The notes: a model not told the origin generated them from the letters alone. DNA of 64,000 nt from Paraglaciecola mesophila (GCF_009906955.1 NZ_CP047656.1:1426001-1490000); one strand, 5' to 3'. Counted from the stretch's first letter, positions 40,489 through 49,669 are shown. Numbers and translations are program-made.

Positions 40489-40545
40489 CTCAACTGACTT
40501 TTTACCAACAGCCGCAAAAAGTAAGCAAAAAGGGCCGCTCTCCAG

Positions 40546-40671
40546 CAAGACTCTATTCCTTGTGCGTCTCGACTAACACCGGTCGTGAAAACGCGTTCCC
40601 GACGCGGCTTTCACTTAGATTGCATCCATGCAATCCACCCAGTGTTAGCCTTCGATGCTCAGGGAGTCTTG
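40546..40671 (-). repeat. Structured repeat, copy A (three-way junction core)
   Basis: The outer stem CTAACACCGG (40573-40582) pairs with CCAGTGTTAG (40639-40648), one mismatch. It encloses two hairpins. One is GTGAAA-CGCGT (40585-40596) with ACGCG-TTTCAC (40602-40614). The other is GATTGCAT (40618-40625) with ATGCAATC (40628-40635). Outside, CAAGACTC (40546-40553) and GAGTCTTG (40664-40671) form a further inverted pair. The same core recurs in opposite orientation at 42189-42266. The fold could act in RNA or in extruded single-stranded DNA. Confidence 0.75.
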
Positions 40672-40929
40672 AGTCGAGGAACGGGCGCTTCGTAGTTAGA
40701 TTTACTGCATATTCGTCAACTATTCTGGTAAGCAGAAAGATCTTGGAAGTTTTCCATATTTATAAAAGAGTAAAGTTAAGAAATAGAAAAAATTTAACCT
40801 GTACAACAAGTTACGGTGCATGCTAAAAACGACATATAGGGAAAGGTGGAAAGCTTCCGTGATTAAAATACGGATGCAATTACGTTACTTTCCGGCTATT
40901 AACATTGTTAGCTTCCACAAGGTTGTTTT
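40672..40929. other. Upstream region of the orphan gene at 40930
   Basis: AT-rich, without a supported ORF. It contains a short inverted repeat TCCGT (40856-40860) and ACGGA (40870-40874), 56 bases before the orphan gene, in promoter position. Confidence 0.4.
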
Positions 40930-41595
40930 ATGGAAATAAAAGGCAAGGAAATAAATGTTACTGCAATATTAGGAAAGGGACTCGTAGGAGCTATTCCAAT
41001 AGTAGGCCCATTAATCGCGGAAATCGTTGGCGAACTAATCGCTAACCAACGATTAGAAAGAATAGAGTCCTTGTTGACATTGATTGAATCAAAAATTGCC
41101 TCCCTCGACACTGAAGGTTTATTAGAAAATCTGCGTTCGGAAGAGAATATAGACTTATTCGAGGATGCTTGCCATGGAGCTGCAAGAGCCCTGACTCAAG
41201 AGCGTAGGGAGTATATAGCTTCTTTGTTCGTCAACACCACAACAAATGACCAGTTGGATTATGTAGAAGCAAAAAGACTGTTCTCACTACTAAGTGAATT
41301 GAATGATGCTGAGTTAATAATTTTAAAACATCAATCATTACGAAGAGTCGGGGATGAATGGCATGTTTTTAAAGAGCAACATAAAAATGTTTTAATGAAA
41401 AATGAAATATATGCGTTACCTAAACAAGAAAGAATTGATAAAGAAGCTATCTATGCTTCACATTTTAGCCATTTAGTTGCCTCAGGGCTTTTGAAGCACA
41501 ACTTTCAGAGAGTAAAAGGTCTTCCAGAAATTGACCCGAAAACTGGAATGCAAAGATCAAAAGGGTTCGTGATTACGGCGCTTGGTATGCTATGA
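40930..41595 (+). CDS. Orphan protein with hydrophobic Gly-rich N-terminus; weak Abi-alpha (DUF4393)-like C-terminal end
   Basis: 221 residues, not recognised. Residues about 12-38 are a Gly/Pro-containing hydrophobic hairpin (ILGKGLVGAIPIVGPLIAEI), followed by a helical stretch of the NQRLERIESLLTLIESK type that may be a coiled coil. The end has LVASGLLKHNF and then FVITALGML, a winged-helix-like ending also seen at the C-terminus of DUF4393/Abi-alpha proteins; this likeness is weak and from memory. AAGG lies seven bases before the ATG. The gene is AT-richer than its neighbours and sits between repeats, suggesting acquisition. A membrane-acting effector is a guess. Confidence 0.6.
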   Translation: MEIKGKEINVTAILGKGLVGAIPIVGPLIAEIVGELIANQRLERIESLLTLIESKIASLDTEGLLENLRSEENIDLFEDACHGAARALTQERREYIASLFVNTTTNDQLDYVEAKRLFSLLSELNDAELIILKHQSLRRVGDEWHVFKEQHKNVLMKNEIYALPKQERIDKEAIYASHFSHLVASGLLKHNFQRVKGLPEIDPKTGMQRSKGFVITALGML

Positions 41596-41642
41596 GTAAA
41601 ATTAATTGAAACTCAAACAGATGGAAGCTAATTAGATACGAA

Positions 41643-41656
41643 GACACCCATGTTAA
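41643..41656. repeat. 14-bp direct repeat, copy 1
   Basis: GACACCCATGTTAA, repeated exactly at 42030-42043. It lies between the orphan gene stop and the first 85-bp repeat. Confidence 0.6.
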
Positions 41657-41685
41657 AAATGTTCCTTGTTAAATTATCGATTATC

Positions 41686-41770
41686 AATCACTAGTGGTTT
41701 TCAAAAGAAGGGTAAGACAAGTCGCCACTTTGAGCGGAAAAGTTTGAGTCACGAAAAGGCAAAAGCAGCG
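41686..41770 (+). repeat. 85-bp direct repeat, copy 1
   Basis: Begins AATCACTAGTGGTTTTCAAA and ends GCAGCG. The first 26 bases are identical to the copy at 42476, then CCACTTTGAGCGG is shared and the rest diverges. The palindrome CACTAGTG lies near its start. Confidence 0.72.
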
Positions 41771-41994
41771 ATGGCGTGCCAAGCGTGCGCTACGCTTATT
41801 TATGGCCTGTGACAACTATGTGCTTCACTCTCGCCATCACCGCAACTGGAGCGCCGGCCCGGTACCTCTGTGTAGCCGTACTTCCCAACATCCATTTGGG
41901 TACCTGCACGTCTTGACTAACATATGGAGTGAAGACTGTAATTGATTTTTATTTGCCCTTATATCAATTAAGTCAGAGTCGCTGGAATCTAAAA

Positions 41995-42063
41995 ATAGAT
42001 ACAGAGATAGATACAGAGATAGATACAGAGACACCCATGTTAATTCATTTTATAGATACAGAG
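41995..42063 (+). repeat. 12-bp tandem repeats
   Basis: Three exact head-to-tail units of ATAGATACAGAG (41995-42030). Then 21 bases that include the second GACACCCATGTTAA intervene, followed by a fourth unit (42052-42063). The unit is a multiple of three bases, so an open frame runs through it without implying a protein. Confidence 0.8.
42030..42043. repeat. 14-bp direct repeat, copy 2
   Basis: Exact copy of GACACCCATGTTAA at 41643-41656, here joined to the end of the 12-bp tandem units. Confidence 0.6.
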
Positions 42064-42188
42064 ACACTCATAATAATTTATTTCGAATCGGTGCTTTACG
42101 AAACTGCTTTTTTTAGCGGCGTAGCCATTACTTTTGGTGACTTAGTCGCTGCTTTTTATACCGACTCTAGTCACCCAAAGCATCGAAG

Positions 42189-42266
42189 GCTAACGCTGGT
42201 CAGGTTGAAGGGAGCAGTCTGACTGAAAGCCGCGTTGGGAATGCGTTTTCACAACCAGTGTTGGGC
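42189..42266 (+). repeat. Structured repeat, copy B (three-way junction core)
   Basis: Homologous to copy A but inverted. The outer arms GCTAACGCTGG (42189-42199) and CCAGTGTTGG (42255-42264) pair using G-T wobbles. The main inner hairpin (42224-42251) keeps CGCGT against ATGCG, so a base change relative to copy A is absorbed as a wobble. The other inner hairpin has changed sequence and is weaker (TCAG with CTGA). The 30 bases of the main hairpin differ from copy A at about three positions. Confidence 0.72.
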
Positions 42267-42397
42267 GAAACGCGCAGGCCACCAACATGGATATTGGAAG
42301 GTAGAGCAACGCAGGGAGCACCGGGCTGGCGTTCCAGTTGCCGAGAAAAGTGACTTGCTGGAGGCGGCTTCTTTGCTTCGGGCTGTCCTTACTTTGC

Positions 42398-42446
42398 GTG
42401 CTGCGCACCGTCCTTCGGATGTTCAAAGTTGTTCCCTACAACTTTG
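42398..42446 (+). repeat. Micro-hairpins downstream of copy B
   Basis: GTGC-TGC-GCAC (42398-42408) and TCC-TTC-GGA (42411-42419) have the same triloop format as the array at 40210. They are followed by a perfect 9-bp hairpin CAAAGTTGT / ACAACTTTG (42424-42446) with a TCCCT loop. They lie on the same side of the core as in copy A, so core plus hairpins looks like one element type. Confidence 0.68.
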
Positions 42447-42475
42447 TCTTGTTACTCTTTCTTAGCTTTAAAAGG

Positions 42476-42559
42476 AATCACTAGTGGTTTTCAAAAGAAG
42501 GATAAAAAAAACTCCACTTTGAGCGGGGAATTTTAAGTTGCGAGAAAGCTGAAACAGCG
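42476..42559 (+). repeat. 85-bp direct repeat, copy 2
   Basis: Second copy of the repeat at 41686-41770, in the same orientation. The two bracket 705 bp that contain the tandem repeats and structured copy B, as expected if that segment moved or duplicated as a unit. Confidence 0.72.
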
Positions 42560-42958
42560 TCTTAGTCAACTGGTTTCACTTCCAGCGTTGTCGACTATAC
42601 TCATTTAACGCTCCAATGTTTAAATTCTAAGACTAATTGAAGCAACAAATGGAATGGCTAGTGATAGCGTTAGTAACGATAGTATTTTTAGCTAGGGCAA
42701 ATGGATTCTTGCAAGAAGAGTAGTCATTTTCTTACCTAATACATTCAGAACATATTTTAATTGCGATTAGTTGTAGTAGCTCTGCAATTGGAATAATTAA
42801 AATACGATAACTAACTTCCATTAAACCTATCCAACATGGTGAACTAAATTGCAAAAGCAATTCTGCCATTTTGGACGACCGATCACTGGGTTCTACTGCG
42901 ATTTATCGGAAGTCATTAGGCTAGTGACAGCTTTTTTTTAAAGGACGAGGAAAAAATA

Positions 42959-43669
42959 ATGGCTAAAATGCAAATATCATGGGACTTAATAATCGAAAGT
43001 TTTAGTGAGCGTGGTGAAGATGAGGTATCGCTGCAATTTGCAATGGTTACTGCTTTTGGAGGGGACGTTCGATTGGACCCTTATACCACAGGTAATCTCT
43101 TTCCCTCTAGATTCCGTAGAGGGCTAATTTTGCCGCCAGACTCAACTGATGATGACGGCCGAAGGATCCGGGCGCAAGGCATGTTTGTCGTACCCGCGAA
43201 TGTACCGACCATCAGAAACCCCTTCCTCGGCTTTGTTGCACGTGCAGTCGAGCAAGACAGCTCAACTGATGAAAATCGTGAGCAAGATAACGAGCGTTTT
43301 TACAGTGCTGTTGAAACTAGTGCCCAGCAAATTTTTTCAGCTGGAAATGTACCTTCAGCAACGGATCTCTGGTCTGCAGGTAATAGTGCGAATTTAACCG
43401 ATTCAGGTTGGTTTATATTTGACCCAGATGACGACGATAAAGTAAGTACATCAGCTCGTGTATTTCCCACATTTGGAAGTCGCTTGCGCGAAGCTTTGGT
43501 TGCAGAGCCTACTATTGGTCTAGGTGGAGCTAGACTTCCGGGTCCTAACGAATCATTTAATATCACGTTTGTTGGTTCTGGAAATTCCTCTGGAGCGGTG
43601 TATCAAGTAAATGTTTCGATTCATTTAGTCACTAACGGCGGGCCATCATCTTCGCAGTCGTGGTACTAA
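42959..43669 (+). CDS. Orphan hypothetical protein
   Basis: 236 residues, not recognised. No signal peptide and no membrane helix. It has charged, mainly beta-type segments, an acidic patch FIFDPDDDDK near residue 150 and a Ser/Gly-rich C-terminus ending SSSQSWY. GAGG eight bases before the ATG supports translation. It stands alone between the repeat region and a strong hairpin, so it is expressed as a single gene. Could be a secreted-system cargo or a structural protein; no function is claimed. Confidence 0.62.
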   Translation: MAKMQISWDLIIESFSERGEDEVSLQFAMVTAFGGDVRLDPYTTGNLFPSRFRRGLILPPDSTDDDGRRIRAQGMFVVPANVPTIRNPFLGFVARAVEQDSSTDENREQDNERFYSAVETSAQQIFSAGNVPSATDLWSAGNSANLTDSGWFIFDPDDDDKVSTSARVFPTFGSRLREALVAEPTIGLGGARLPGPNESFNITFVGSGNSSGAVYQVNVSIHLVTNGGPSSSQSWY

Positions 43670-44340
43670 CATCATGCTCAATGTATCTGTACTCTGTGCT
43701 TTTGATAGCAAATTTATTTTTGTTCCGCTTTATATAAAGATATAAAGTAAATAGCGACATCAACAGAGCCGCTTAAAATTTGATGTTACTTGGCACGAGA
43801 AATAACCAGTCTGATAGTCTTCCAGACCTTAATTATGTCCAAGATAAAGGTTGTCGGTTAGCAACCTTTATCTTCTGTATTAACTTGAATGCCAATATTG
43901 TTTATTCAATTACTCAAATTTTTACCGCCTAGCTCTCATCATATTAAAACTTACAAATACACCCATAATAAAACGTAGTCATTATCTCTAGTCTCACCGC
44001 TGGCGTTTCCTCAATGCGCGTTATTGTACTTTTCATCTAAATGATTGAGGGTTTTTACCGAAATATTGAGCGAGTAAAAAGGAGTCGGCGCGCAAGGTCA
44101 GTTTTAAATCAAGGGCCTACGCTACAGAATATGCATTGAGTGTGTTCTTTAAGGGGCTTTTTAGTACGCCGCTTTTCTCTTCTCGTCATTGCTGCCGAAC
44201 CATCAACCGCTTGTGTCATTTTTGATACGCTGGTGTGTCAGGTTTACCTCACAAAGATTTACAAAATAGCCTCAATTACCGTGACATATTAAACAGAATA
44301 AATGTAAGATGTTAACAATTAACCAATAGGAGTAACTAAA
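43670..44340. other. Intergenic region, 671 bp
   Basis: Contains the hairpin at 43841-43874 and then about 460 bp of AT-rich sequence leading to the sulfatase gene. No ORF, RNA gene or repeat copy is supported. Confidence 0.5.
43841..43874 (+). terminator. Long hairpin, probable terminator
   Basis: Perfect 13-bp stem AAGATAAAGGTTG (43841-43853) and CAACCTTTATCTT (43862-43874), with an eight-base loop. The T run after it is weak, so it may act partly by stabilising the transcript end. Confidence 0.6.
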
Positions 44341-46224
44341 ATGCTACGAGTTAAGTTGCGCTACTTCATTCCTGCTGCAGTGCTATTGTTCAACATTTTC
44401 GCCAGTGCTTCACAAGCTAAAAGCCAACCCAATATTCTCTGGATCATAACGGACGATCAGCGTCCCGATTCAATACAAGCCTATAACCGTGCCACCCGAG
44501 GTACTGATGAAGGCGAGTTGGGTTTTGTGCTTTCGCCAAACATAGATCAACTCGCTAGCGAAGGGGTGATGTTTACCAATGCCTATAACAATTCTCCCAC
44601 ATGTGGGCCATCAAGAACCTCTATGCATACTGGTCGGTATCCGTTTAGAAACGGCAAGTACGCGTGGGAGCATACCCACCAAGAAGCTGACTTTGTGCGC
44701 CCCGCTGTCTCCCAGCAGCTTCGAACCGCAGGCTACAGTACGGCCATTATAGGTAAAACACATCACGGAATTAGTGAAGCACTAAATCAAAAGAGTCATA
44801 TTTTTGATCTAGAAATTGAATTCAACCGAGATTTGCTGCTGCATGGCTTTGGCGGCTGGTACTCCAGCGGCTCTCATGGGTTAGAAGATGCCGTATTAAA
44901 ACGCAGAGATTCTTTCGAAAAGGTCTTTTACCCTGATGGTCGAAGCAAAGAATTTGTTTTATCAAAAAAAGACCGAGCGCTAAATGAGCAAGAACAGTCG
45001 ATAAAACAAGGTGTAGAACAAGAATTTGACATTTTACGGGCATACACTCGTATCAATACAGGATTAATACTAGGTGGGGTTAACCCGCAACCCGCTGGTA
45101 AAACCGTGGATGGCTATATTGTTAAAGAGTTTGAAAATTATTTAGCCAATAGCGGTAAACAGTACGAGAGTTTTTCTGGACGTCAGGTTAACGGCCCAGA
45201 TGAAAATAAACCGACCTTTGTTAACCTTGGTTTTCACTTACCTCATACGCCCGTCTTACCTCCGAAATCGTTCCGTGATCAATTTAAAGATCGTGATTAC
45301 ACATTACCGAATTTTGACACCCAAGAGTTAGGCACTTTTACCACTCAGCAATTACAGATTTATAATGAGGCGAAGTCCGACGGCATGACCAAGGAAGATC
45401 AATTGCAGGCTGTTCGCGACTACTACGCGTTTACCGCATACGGCGACGCCCTTATCGGGGAAGCTGTCGAAGCATTCAAAGCCCATTCAGCTAAGCAAGG
45501 TCGTGAATATGTTATCGTGCTTACTGTCGGTGATCACGGCTGGCATCTTGGGCAACAAGGTATCATGGGTAAATTTGGCTCTTGGCAAGCATCATTAAAC
45601 GGCGCAGCCATTGTAGTCTCATCAGATAAGAAGACATACCCACCAGGCAAAATCGTTACTGACCTTGTTGAATACGTAGATTTTGCGCCAACCCTGATGG
45701 AAGCAGCCCAAATCAATACGCAAGAGAAGCAGTATGATTACTTGGATGGCGTTGACCTAGCCAAAGTCGCCAACGGTGAAGCGCCTGAACGGGATTATAT
45801 ACTCGGTGAAATGAATCTAGTTTGTGGCTACCGAGCCTATCTGCGTACGGATGACTTTGCGTTTTCCATGCGTACTCGAGATAAACGCACCCCAGCACGC
45901 GTGCCAGATTTAAACGAAGATATAACTTGGGCACTGACGACAAGTCCATTAAATGCGGAAATGGCGTTATACGACTTGCGGGTTGATCCAAAAGAGAGGA
46001 AAAATGTTGCTTATACAGTGGAATATATAGAGTTAGCGGAATGGTTCCGTCGCAAGCTAGGAAATATCGTATTAGGTGACGGTCGCGTGGAAATGGATTG
46101 GTCGACAAAAAATGCTTACAACGTGAGTCAATTTGCCTCAGGCGCGGATGATAAAAAGATCGACATCCCAGCCAATATTATTCCAAAAGATGGAGTGACC
46201 AACCCTCAACGCTTTAACTTATAG
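44341..46224 (+). CDS. Secreted sulfatase (family S1, formylglycine type)
   Basis: 627 residues with a signal peptide ending near ASASQAK. The metal site ILWIITDDQRPD is at about residues 32-43. The modification motif is CGPSR with Cys88 (to become formylglycine), followed by MHTGRYP. The second metal segment is VLTVGDHGWHLGQQ. This layout is that of iduronate-2-sulfatase-like enzymes that remove sulfate from glycans. A separate formylglycine-generating enzyme is needed and is not in the window. The TonB receptor 417 bases downstream suggests uptake of the desulfated product. Confidence 0.92.
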   Translation: MLRVKLRYFIPAAVLLFNIFASASQAKSQPNILWIITDDQRPDSIQAYNRATRGTDEGELGFVLSPNIDQLASEGVMFTNAYNNSPTCGPSRTSMHTGRYPFRNGKYAWEHTHQEADFVRPAVSQQLRTAGYSTAIIGKTHHGISEALNQKSHIFDLEIEFNRDLLLHGFGGWYSSGSHGLEDAVLKRRDSFEKVFYPDGRSKEFVLSKKDRALNEQEQSIKQGVEQEFDILRAYTRINTGLILGGVNPQPAGKTVDGYIVKEFENYLANSGKQYESFSGRQVNGPDENKPTFVNLGFHLPHTPVLPPKSFRDQFKDRDYTLPNFDTQELGTFTTQQLQIYNEAKSDGMTKEDQLQAVRDYYAFTAYGDALIGEAVEAFKAHSAKQGREYVIVLTVGDHGWHLGQQGIMGKFGSWQASLNGAAIVVSSDKKTYPPGKIVTDLVEYVDFAPTLMEAAQINTQEKQYDYLDGVDLAKVANGEAPERDYILGEMNLVCGYRAYLRTDDFAFSMRTRDKRTPARVPDLNEDITWALTTSPLNAEMALYDLRVDPKERKNVAYTVEYIELAEWFRRKLGNIVLGDGRVEMDWSTKNAYNVSQFASGADDKKIDIPANIIPKDGVTNPQRFNL

Positions 46225-46641
46225 CATCTGCCCTTTGCTGGGCAGGCTCCCTGTCCAGCGTACCAAGGTTCTCGCCCCCCAAGCGACATAGTTGTTACGT
46301 AAATATTAAACAAAGCATATTTACAGCACCTCATTAGCCCACGTAGCAGCTGAACCGAATGCAATAAACCCACTCTTAACTGGCCATATATTCCAAATAA
46401 AAACATATTTAAATAAATAATTTTTATAAAAATTGTGCATTCCAAAAAACCAGAATTCTCTGACTTCATCTCTCGCGCTCTCTTGTAGCGCTATGTATAG
46501 CAGCATTTGCCGCCAAATAAATTAACCACACACGCTTAAAATCATTAACATTCATTTAATATTTTGTTGACAATTAACATTAAACCTACGAACATATTTA
46601 TCGTTGACAATTTATTTACAATTAAGCTGGTGGAACATCAC
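46225..46641. other. Intergenic region, 417 bp
   Basis: AT-rich promoter region in front of the TonB receptor gene; no further feature is supported. Confidence 0.5.
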
Positions 46642-49401
46642 ATGAAAGCCAATAGACTCAGTAAAATCGCTATCGCCGTTGCTACAGGGTTGTTATGCAG
46701 CACCGTTAATGCTCAAGAAACAGAGCAAGAACCTCAGGCTGTTGAGGTCATTCAAGTAAAAGGTATCCGTGGTTCGTTAACGTCAGCGATGGATATAAAG
46801 CGTGACGCTTCCGGCGTCGTTGATGCTATCTCTGCTGAAGATATCGGAAAATTCCCCGACACAAACCTAGCTGAATCACTGCAACGTGTTACGGGTGTTT
46901 CCATCGACCGAACCAACAACGAAGGTAACCAAGTGACGGTGCGTGGTTTCGGGCCAAGCTTTAACTTAGTGACCTTGAACAACCGCCAAATGCCAAACTC
47001 TTCTGCACTTGCAGGTGCTGGCATATCCCGTAGTTTTAACTTTCGTGAGATTGCCGCAGAAAGCGTTTCCGGTGTTGAGGTATATAAAACGGGCCGAGCC
47101 AATGTCAGCTCAGGCGGGATCGGAGCCACGATCAACATTAAAACGGCCCGCCCTTTTGAAATGGAAGAGTTTGTTGCCGCTTGGAGTGCAAAAGGCGTAA
47201 TGGACACCAGTGTTACAACAGGTGACGACATCACCCCAGAAGTAGCGGGAATGATCAGTAAAACCTTCAACGATAGAAAATTCGGTGTGCTTGCATCACT
47301 TTCTTATTCAGAGCGTGACAGCCATATAGACCGTATTGGCACCCAAGGTTGGGGCCGTGGCTACCCAGGGCAAGCCAATCCTGATACCAGCGCCATTGAT
47401 ACGGATAAAAACCCAACGCTGGCAACGTGGCGCACACCTACGGTAGATTTAGACGATGCGAATTACAGTCGTGACCGTTTGAACGGCCAGCTTGTGCTGC
47501 AATTTGCTCCCAGTGACACACTGACCGCGACACTGGATTATGTTGTTTCACGATTAGAAGAAAACGGCAAAATGAACCGAATGAGCTTTTGGTTCGATAA
47601 CGTTGAAGAGGGTGCAGCGGATGCCAATGGTACTATTATTAACCCTAGTAGAAGTAACGACGAACTGAACTTCTGGGCTTGGGAATATAACTTTGAAACA
47701 GAAAATGACTCCATCGGTGCTAACTTTGAATGGCAAGCAACAGATGCACTTAACTTCACCTTAGATTTACATGACTCGACGTCTCATGCCAACCCAGGGG
47801 CTTTGCCGGCCGAGCGTCTAGCGAACTTAAAGAATCCATTTGGAACATTAGCCCCAGTCCATATCAGTGCTGATTTTAGCGGCGATACTCCCACCGCTTT
47901 CTACGACGATAGCGCACTTGAAGGCGGGGCATATTCCCCCGAAAACATCGAGGGCGACTTATATCAAGAACGTGGCTATGAAATCGAAAATAACATTCAG
48001 CAGATTCAATTTAGTGGTGAATGGAAGAACATGAGTGACGGTGCGCTTGATAGTGTGCAGTTTGGATTCGCCCACACTAAATATGACGTGGACACAGGCA
48101 ACATTTATAGCGCTAACTTTGCACTTGGAAATGGTGCGCTGAACACCGATGAGCTAGAATTTGAATTGCAGCCTGGTGGCGTGGGTTACGAGTACCTACC
48201 GATTTACAGCGCCAATCAGTTTCTTGATTTAGTTAAAGAACAAGGCCTATATAACGAAGCTGATATTCAAAAGAACGGTATATCAGAAGAAACCACAGCA
48301 GCTTTTGCATCGTTCGACTTCATAACCGAATTTAACGATATGCCGGTCAACGCCAATTTTGGCCTTCGCTACGAAGAAACCGATGTAGAATCTTACTCAG
48401 TTCAGCGACCCGTTATCGGCTTTAACTGGATAACGCCAATTCAGTTATCAAAAATTCTTGCCGACGAGGAAGTATCAGAAACGTTGGAGGGCGCTTACGA
48501 GCACTTCTTGCCGAACCTTGATATAAGTTTGGGGATCACAGATGAATTAACGGCAAGATTCTCTTACAGTGTCACCGTGGCTCGCAGCAGTATCGGCGCC
48601 ATGTTCCCCTCTACCAATATCAACCTACACCGCTCAGGTGGTCCGTTTCGCGCCTCACAGGGCAACCCCAACCTGTTGCCATATGAGTCAGAAAATTTCG
48701 ATTTATCATTAGAATATTATTATGACGAAGGTAGCTATGTGTCAATCGGACACTTCCGTAAACAAGTGGATAACTTTATCGCCTCAGGGCAAACAGAGAG
48801 CGAAATAATTAGTCCTGCGGGACCGCTTACCGACCCAAGCGTTAACCCACGAGGAAATTGCCCTGAAGGCTCAGAGCAAAATCCAGTTGATGCGTGCGTC
48901 TCCATCGCAAGCGATCCTGTGATCATTTGGGAAATCACGTCGCCTCAGAACCTTAACGAAACACGTGTATATGGCTGGGAATTCAATGTACAGCATCTTT
49001 TCGGTGACACAGGTTTTGGAGGCGTAGTTAACTACACTATGGTCAATAGTGAAGACGAATATGATATTTATTCTCTTGAAAATGATTTTGCACTATCTGG
49101 TTTAAGTGATTCAGCAAACCTAGTGCTGTTCTACGAACAAGATGACTATCAAGTTCGCGCTGCTTACAACTGGCGGGATGACTTCCTACTAACCGGCGGT
49201 CTGGAACCCACTTTTACCGAAGCTTACAGTCAGCTTGATATTTCCGCTAGCTACGACATTAACGACCACTTATCTGTATTCTTTGAAGGGATCAACGTGA
49301 CAGATGAAAGTACCCGCCGTCATGGCCGCTTTAGCAATCAACTGATTGATTATGAAGTATATGGCCCCCGTTATAACCTAGGTGTACGCGGTAAGTTTTA
49401 A
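46642..49401 (+). CDS. TonB-dependent receptor (Xanthomonas/Caulobacter type)
   Basis: 919-residue outer-membrane receptor for an unknown, probably carbohydrate, ligand. The signal peptide MKANRLSKIAIAVATG ends near VNAQ. The plug domain begins VIQVKGIRGSLTSAMDIKRD and contains AEDIGKFPDTNLAESLQRVTGVSIDR, the signature of this receptor class. The beta barrel ends with GVRGKF and a terminal Phe, as outer-membrane assembly requires. The ATG at 46642 is chosen because it opens the signal peptide and has GGTGGA upstream. Confidence 0.93.
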   Translation: MKANRLSKIAIAVATGLLCSTVNAQETEQEPQAVEVIQVKGIRGSLTSAMDIKRDASGVVDAISAEDIGKFPDTNLAESLQRVTGVSIDRTNNEGNQVTVRGFGPSFNLVTLNNRQMPNSSALAGAGISRSFNFREIAAESVSGVEVYKTGRANVSSGGIGATINIKTARPFEMEEFVAAWSAKGVMDTSVTTGDDITPEVAGMISKTFNDRKFGVLASLSYSERDSHIDRIGTQGWGRGYPGQANPDTSAIDTDKNPTLATWRTPTVDLDDANYSRDRLNGQLVLQFAPSDTLTATLDYVVSRLEENGKMNRMSFWFDNVEEGAADANGTIINPSRSNDELNFWAWEYNFETENDSIGANFEWQATDALNFTLDLHDSTSHANPGALPAERLANLKNPFGTLAPVHISADFSGDTPTAFYDDSALEGGAYSPENIEGDLYQERGYEIENNIQQIQFSGEWKNMSDGALDSVQFGFAHTKYDVDTGNIYSANFALGNGALNTDELEFELQPGGVGYEYLPIYSANQFLDLVKEQGLYNEADIQKNGISEETTAAFASFDFITEFNDMPVNANFGLRYEETDVESYSVQRPVIGFNWITPIQLSKILADEEVSETLEGAYEHFLPNLDISLGITDELTARFSYSVTVARSSIGAMFPSTNINLHRSGGPFRASQGNPNLLPYESENFDLSLEYYYDEGSYVSIGHFRKQVDNFIASGQTESEIISPAGPLTDPSVNPRGNCPEGSEQNPVDACVSIASDPVIIWEITSPQNLNETRVYGWEFNVQHLFGDTGFGGVVNYTMVNSEDEYDIYSLENDFALSGLSDSANLVLFYEQDDYQVRAAYNWRDDFLLTGGLEPTFTEAYSQLDISASYDINDHLSVFFEGINVTDESTRRHGRFSNQLIDYEVYGPRYNLGVRGKF

Positions 49402-49407
49402 GCCCAT

Positions 49408-49441
49408 AAGCCAGCCTGAAGTTTAGGCTGGCTTTTTTTTT
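49408..49441 (+). terminator. Rho-independent terminator
   Basis: Perfect 10-bp stem AAGCCAGCCT (49408-49417) and AGGCTGGCTT (49425-49434), with a long T run. Confidence 0.85.
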
Positions 49442-49669
49442 GTTATGAGTTCAAGGAGCGTGAACGAACTGAGTATGCCCCTCAATTAACAATGCTTGAT
49501 TCACTAAGTAATAAGCAAATATAAATAATCTCAATAATTGTAAAGGCGCCTTGTAGCGCTTTTTGTGTTATCAATAATTAATCCAGAATAATCTACCTTG
49601 AAGTCCACAGTTTTAGGTAGAACACACCTAAACAGGTAGCCGTCAATGTAACGTTAAGGATGAAGACAG

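Larger units (their letters stand above)
41596..42958. other. Repeat-rich region without a clear gene, 1363 bp
   Basis: Holds an 85-bp direct repeat pair, 12-bp tandem repeats and structured repeat copy B with its hairpins (all listed separately), then an AT-rich promoter region. A 24-codon ORF at 42649-42723 (MEWLVIALVTIVFLA and a short polar tail) could encode a one-helix micropeptide, but has no good ribosome binding site. Confidence 0.5.

Noticed and set aside
40183..40497. 104-codon open frame through the micro-hairpin array
   Set aside because: Its protein is a repetition of Leu/Ala/Tyr-rich words produced by the hairpin units. It has no ribosome binding site and the stems, not the codons, are conserved.
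41929..42222. 97-codon open frame over the 12-bp tandem repeats
   Set aside because: It stays open because the unit is a multiple of three bases, and its end runs into structured repeat copy B. No start signal is seen.
42189..42266. Integron attC site
   Set aside because: The TAAC/GTTA ends and folding recall attC, but the seven-base core deviates from consensus, no integrase gene is in the window and no cassette array is visible. Kept only as an analogy.
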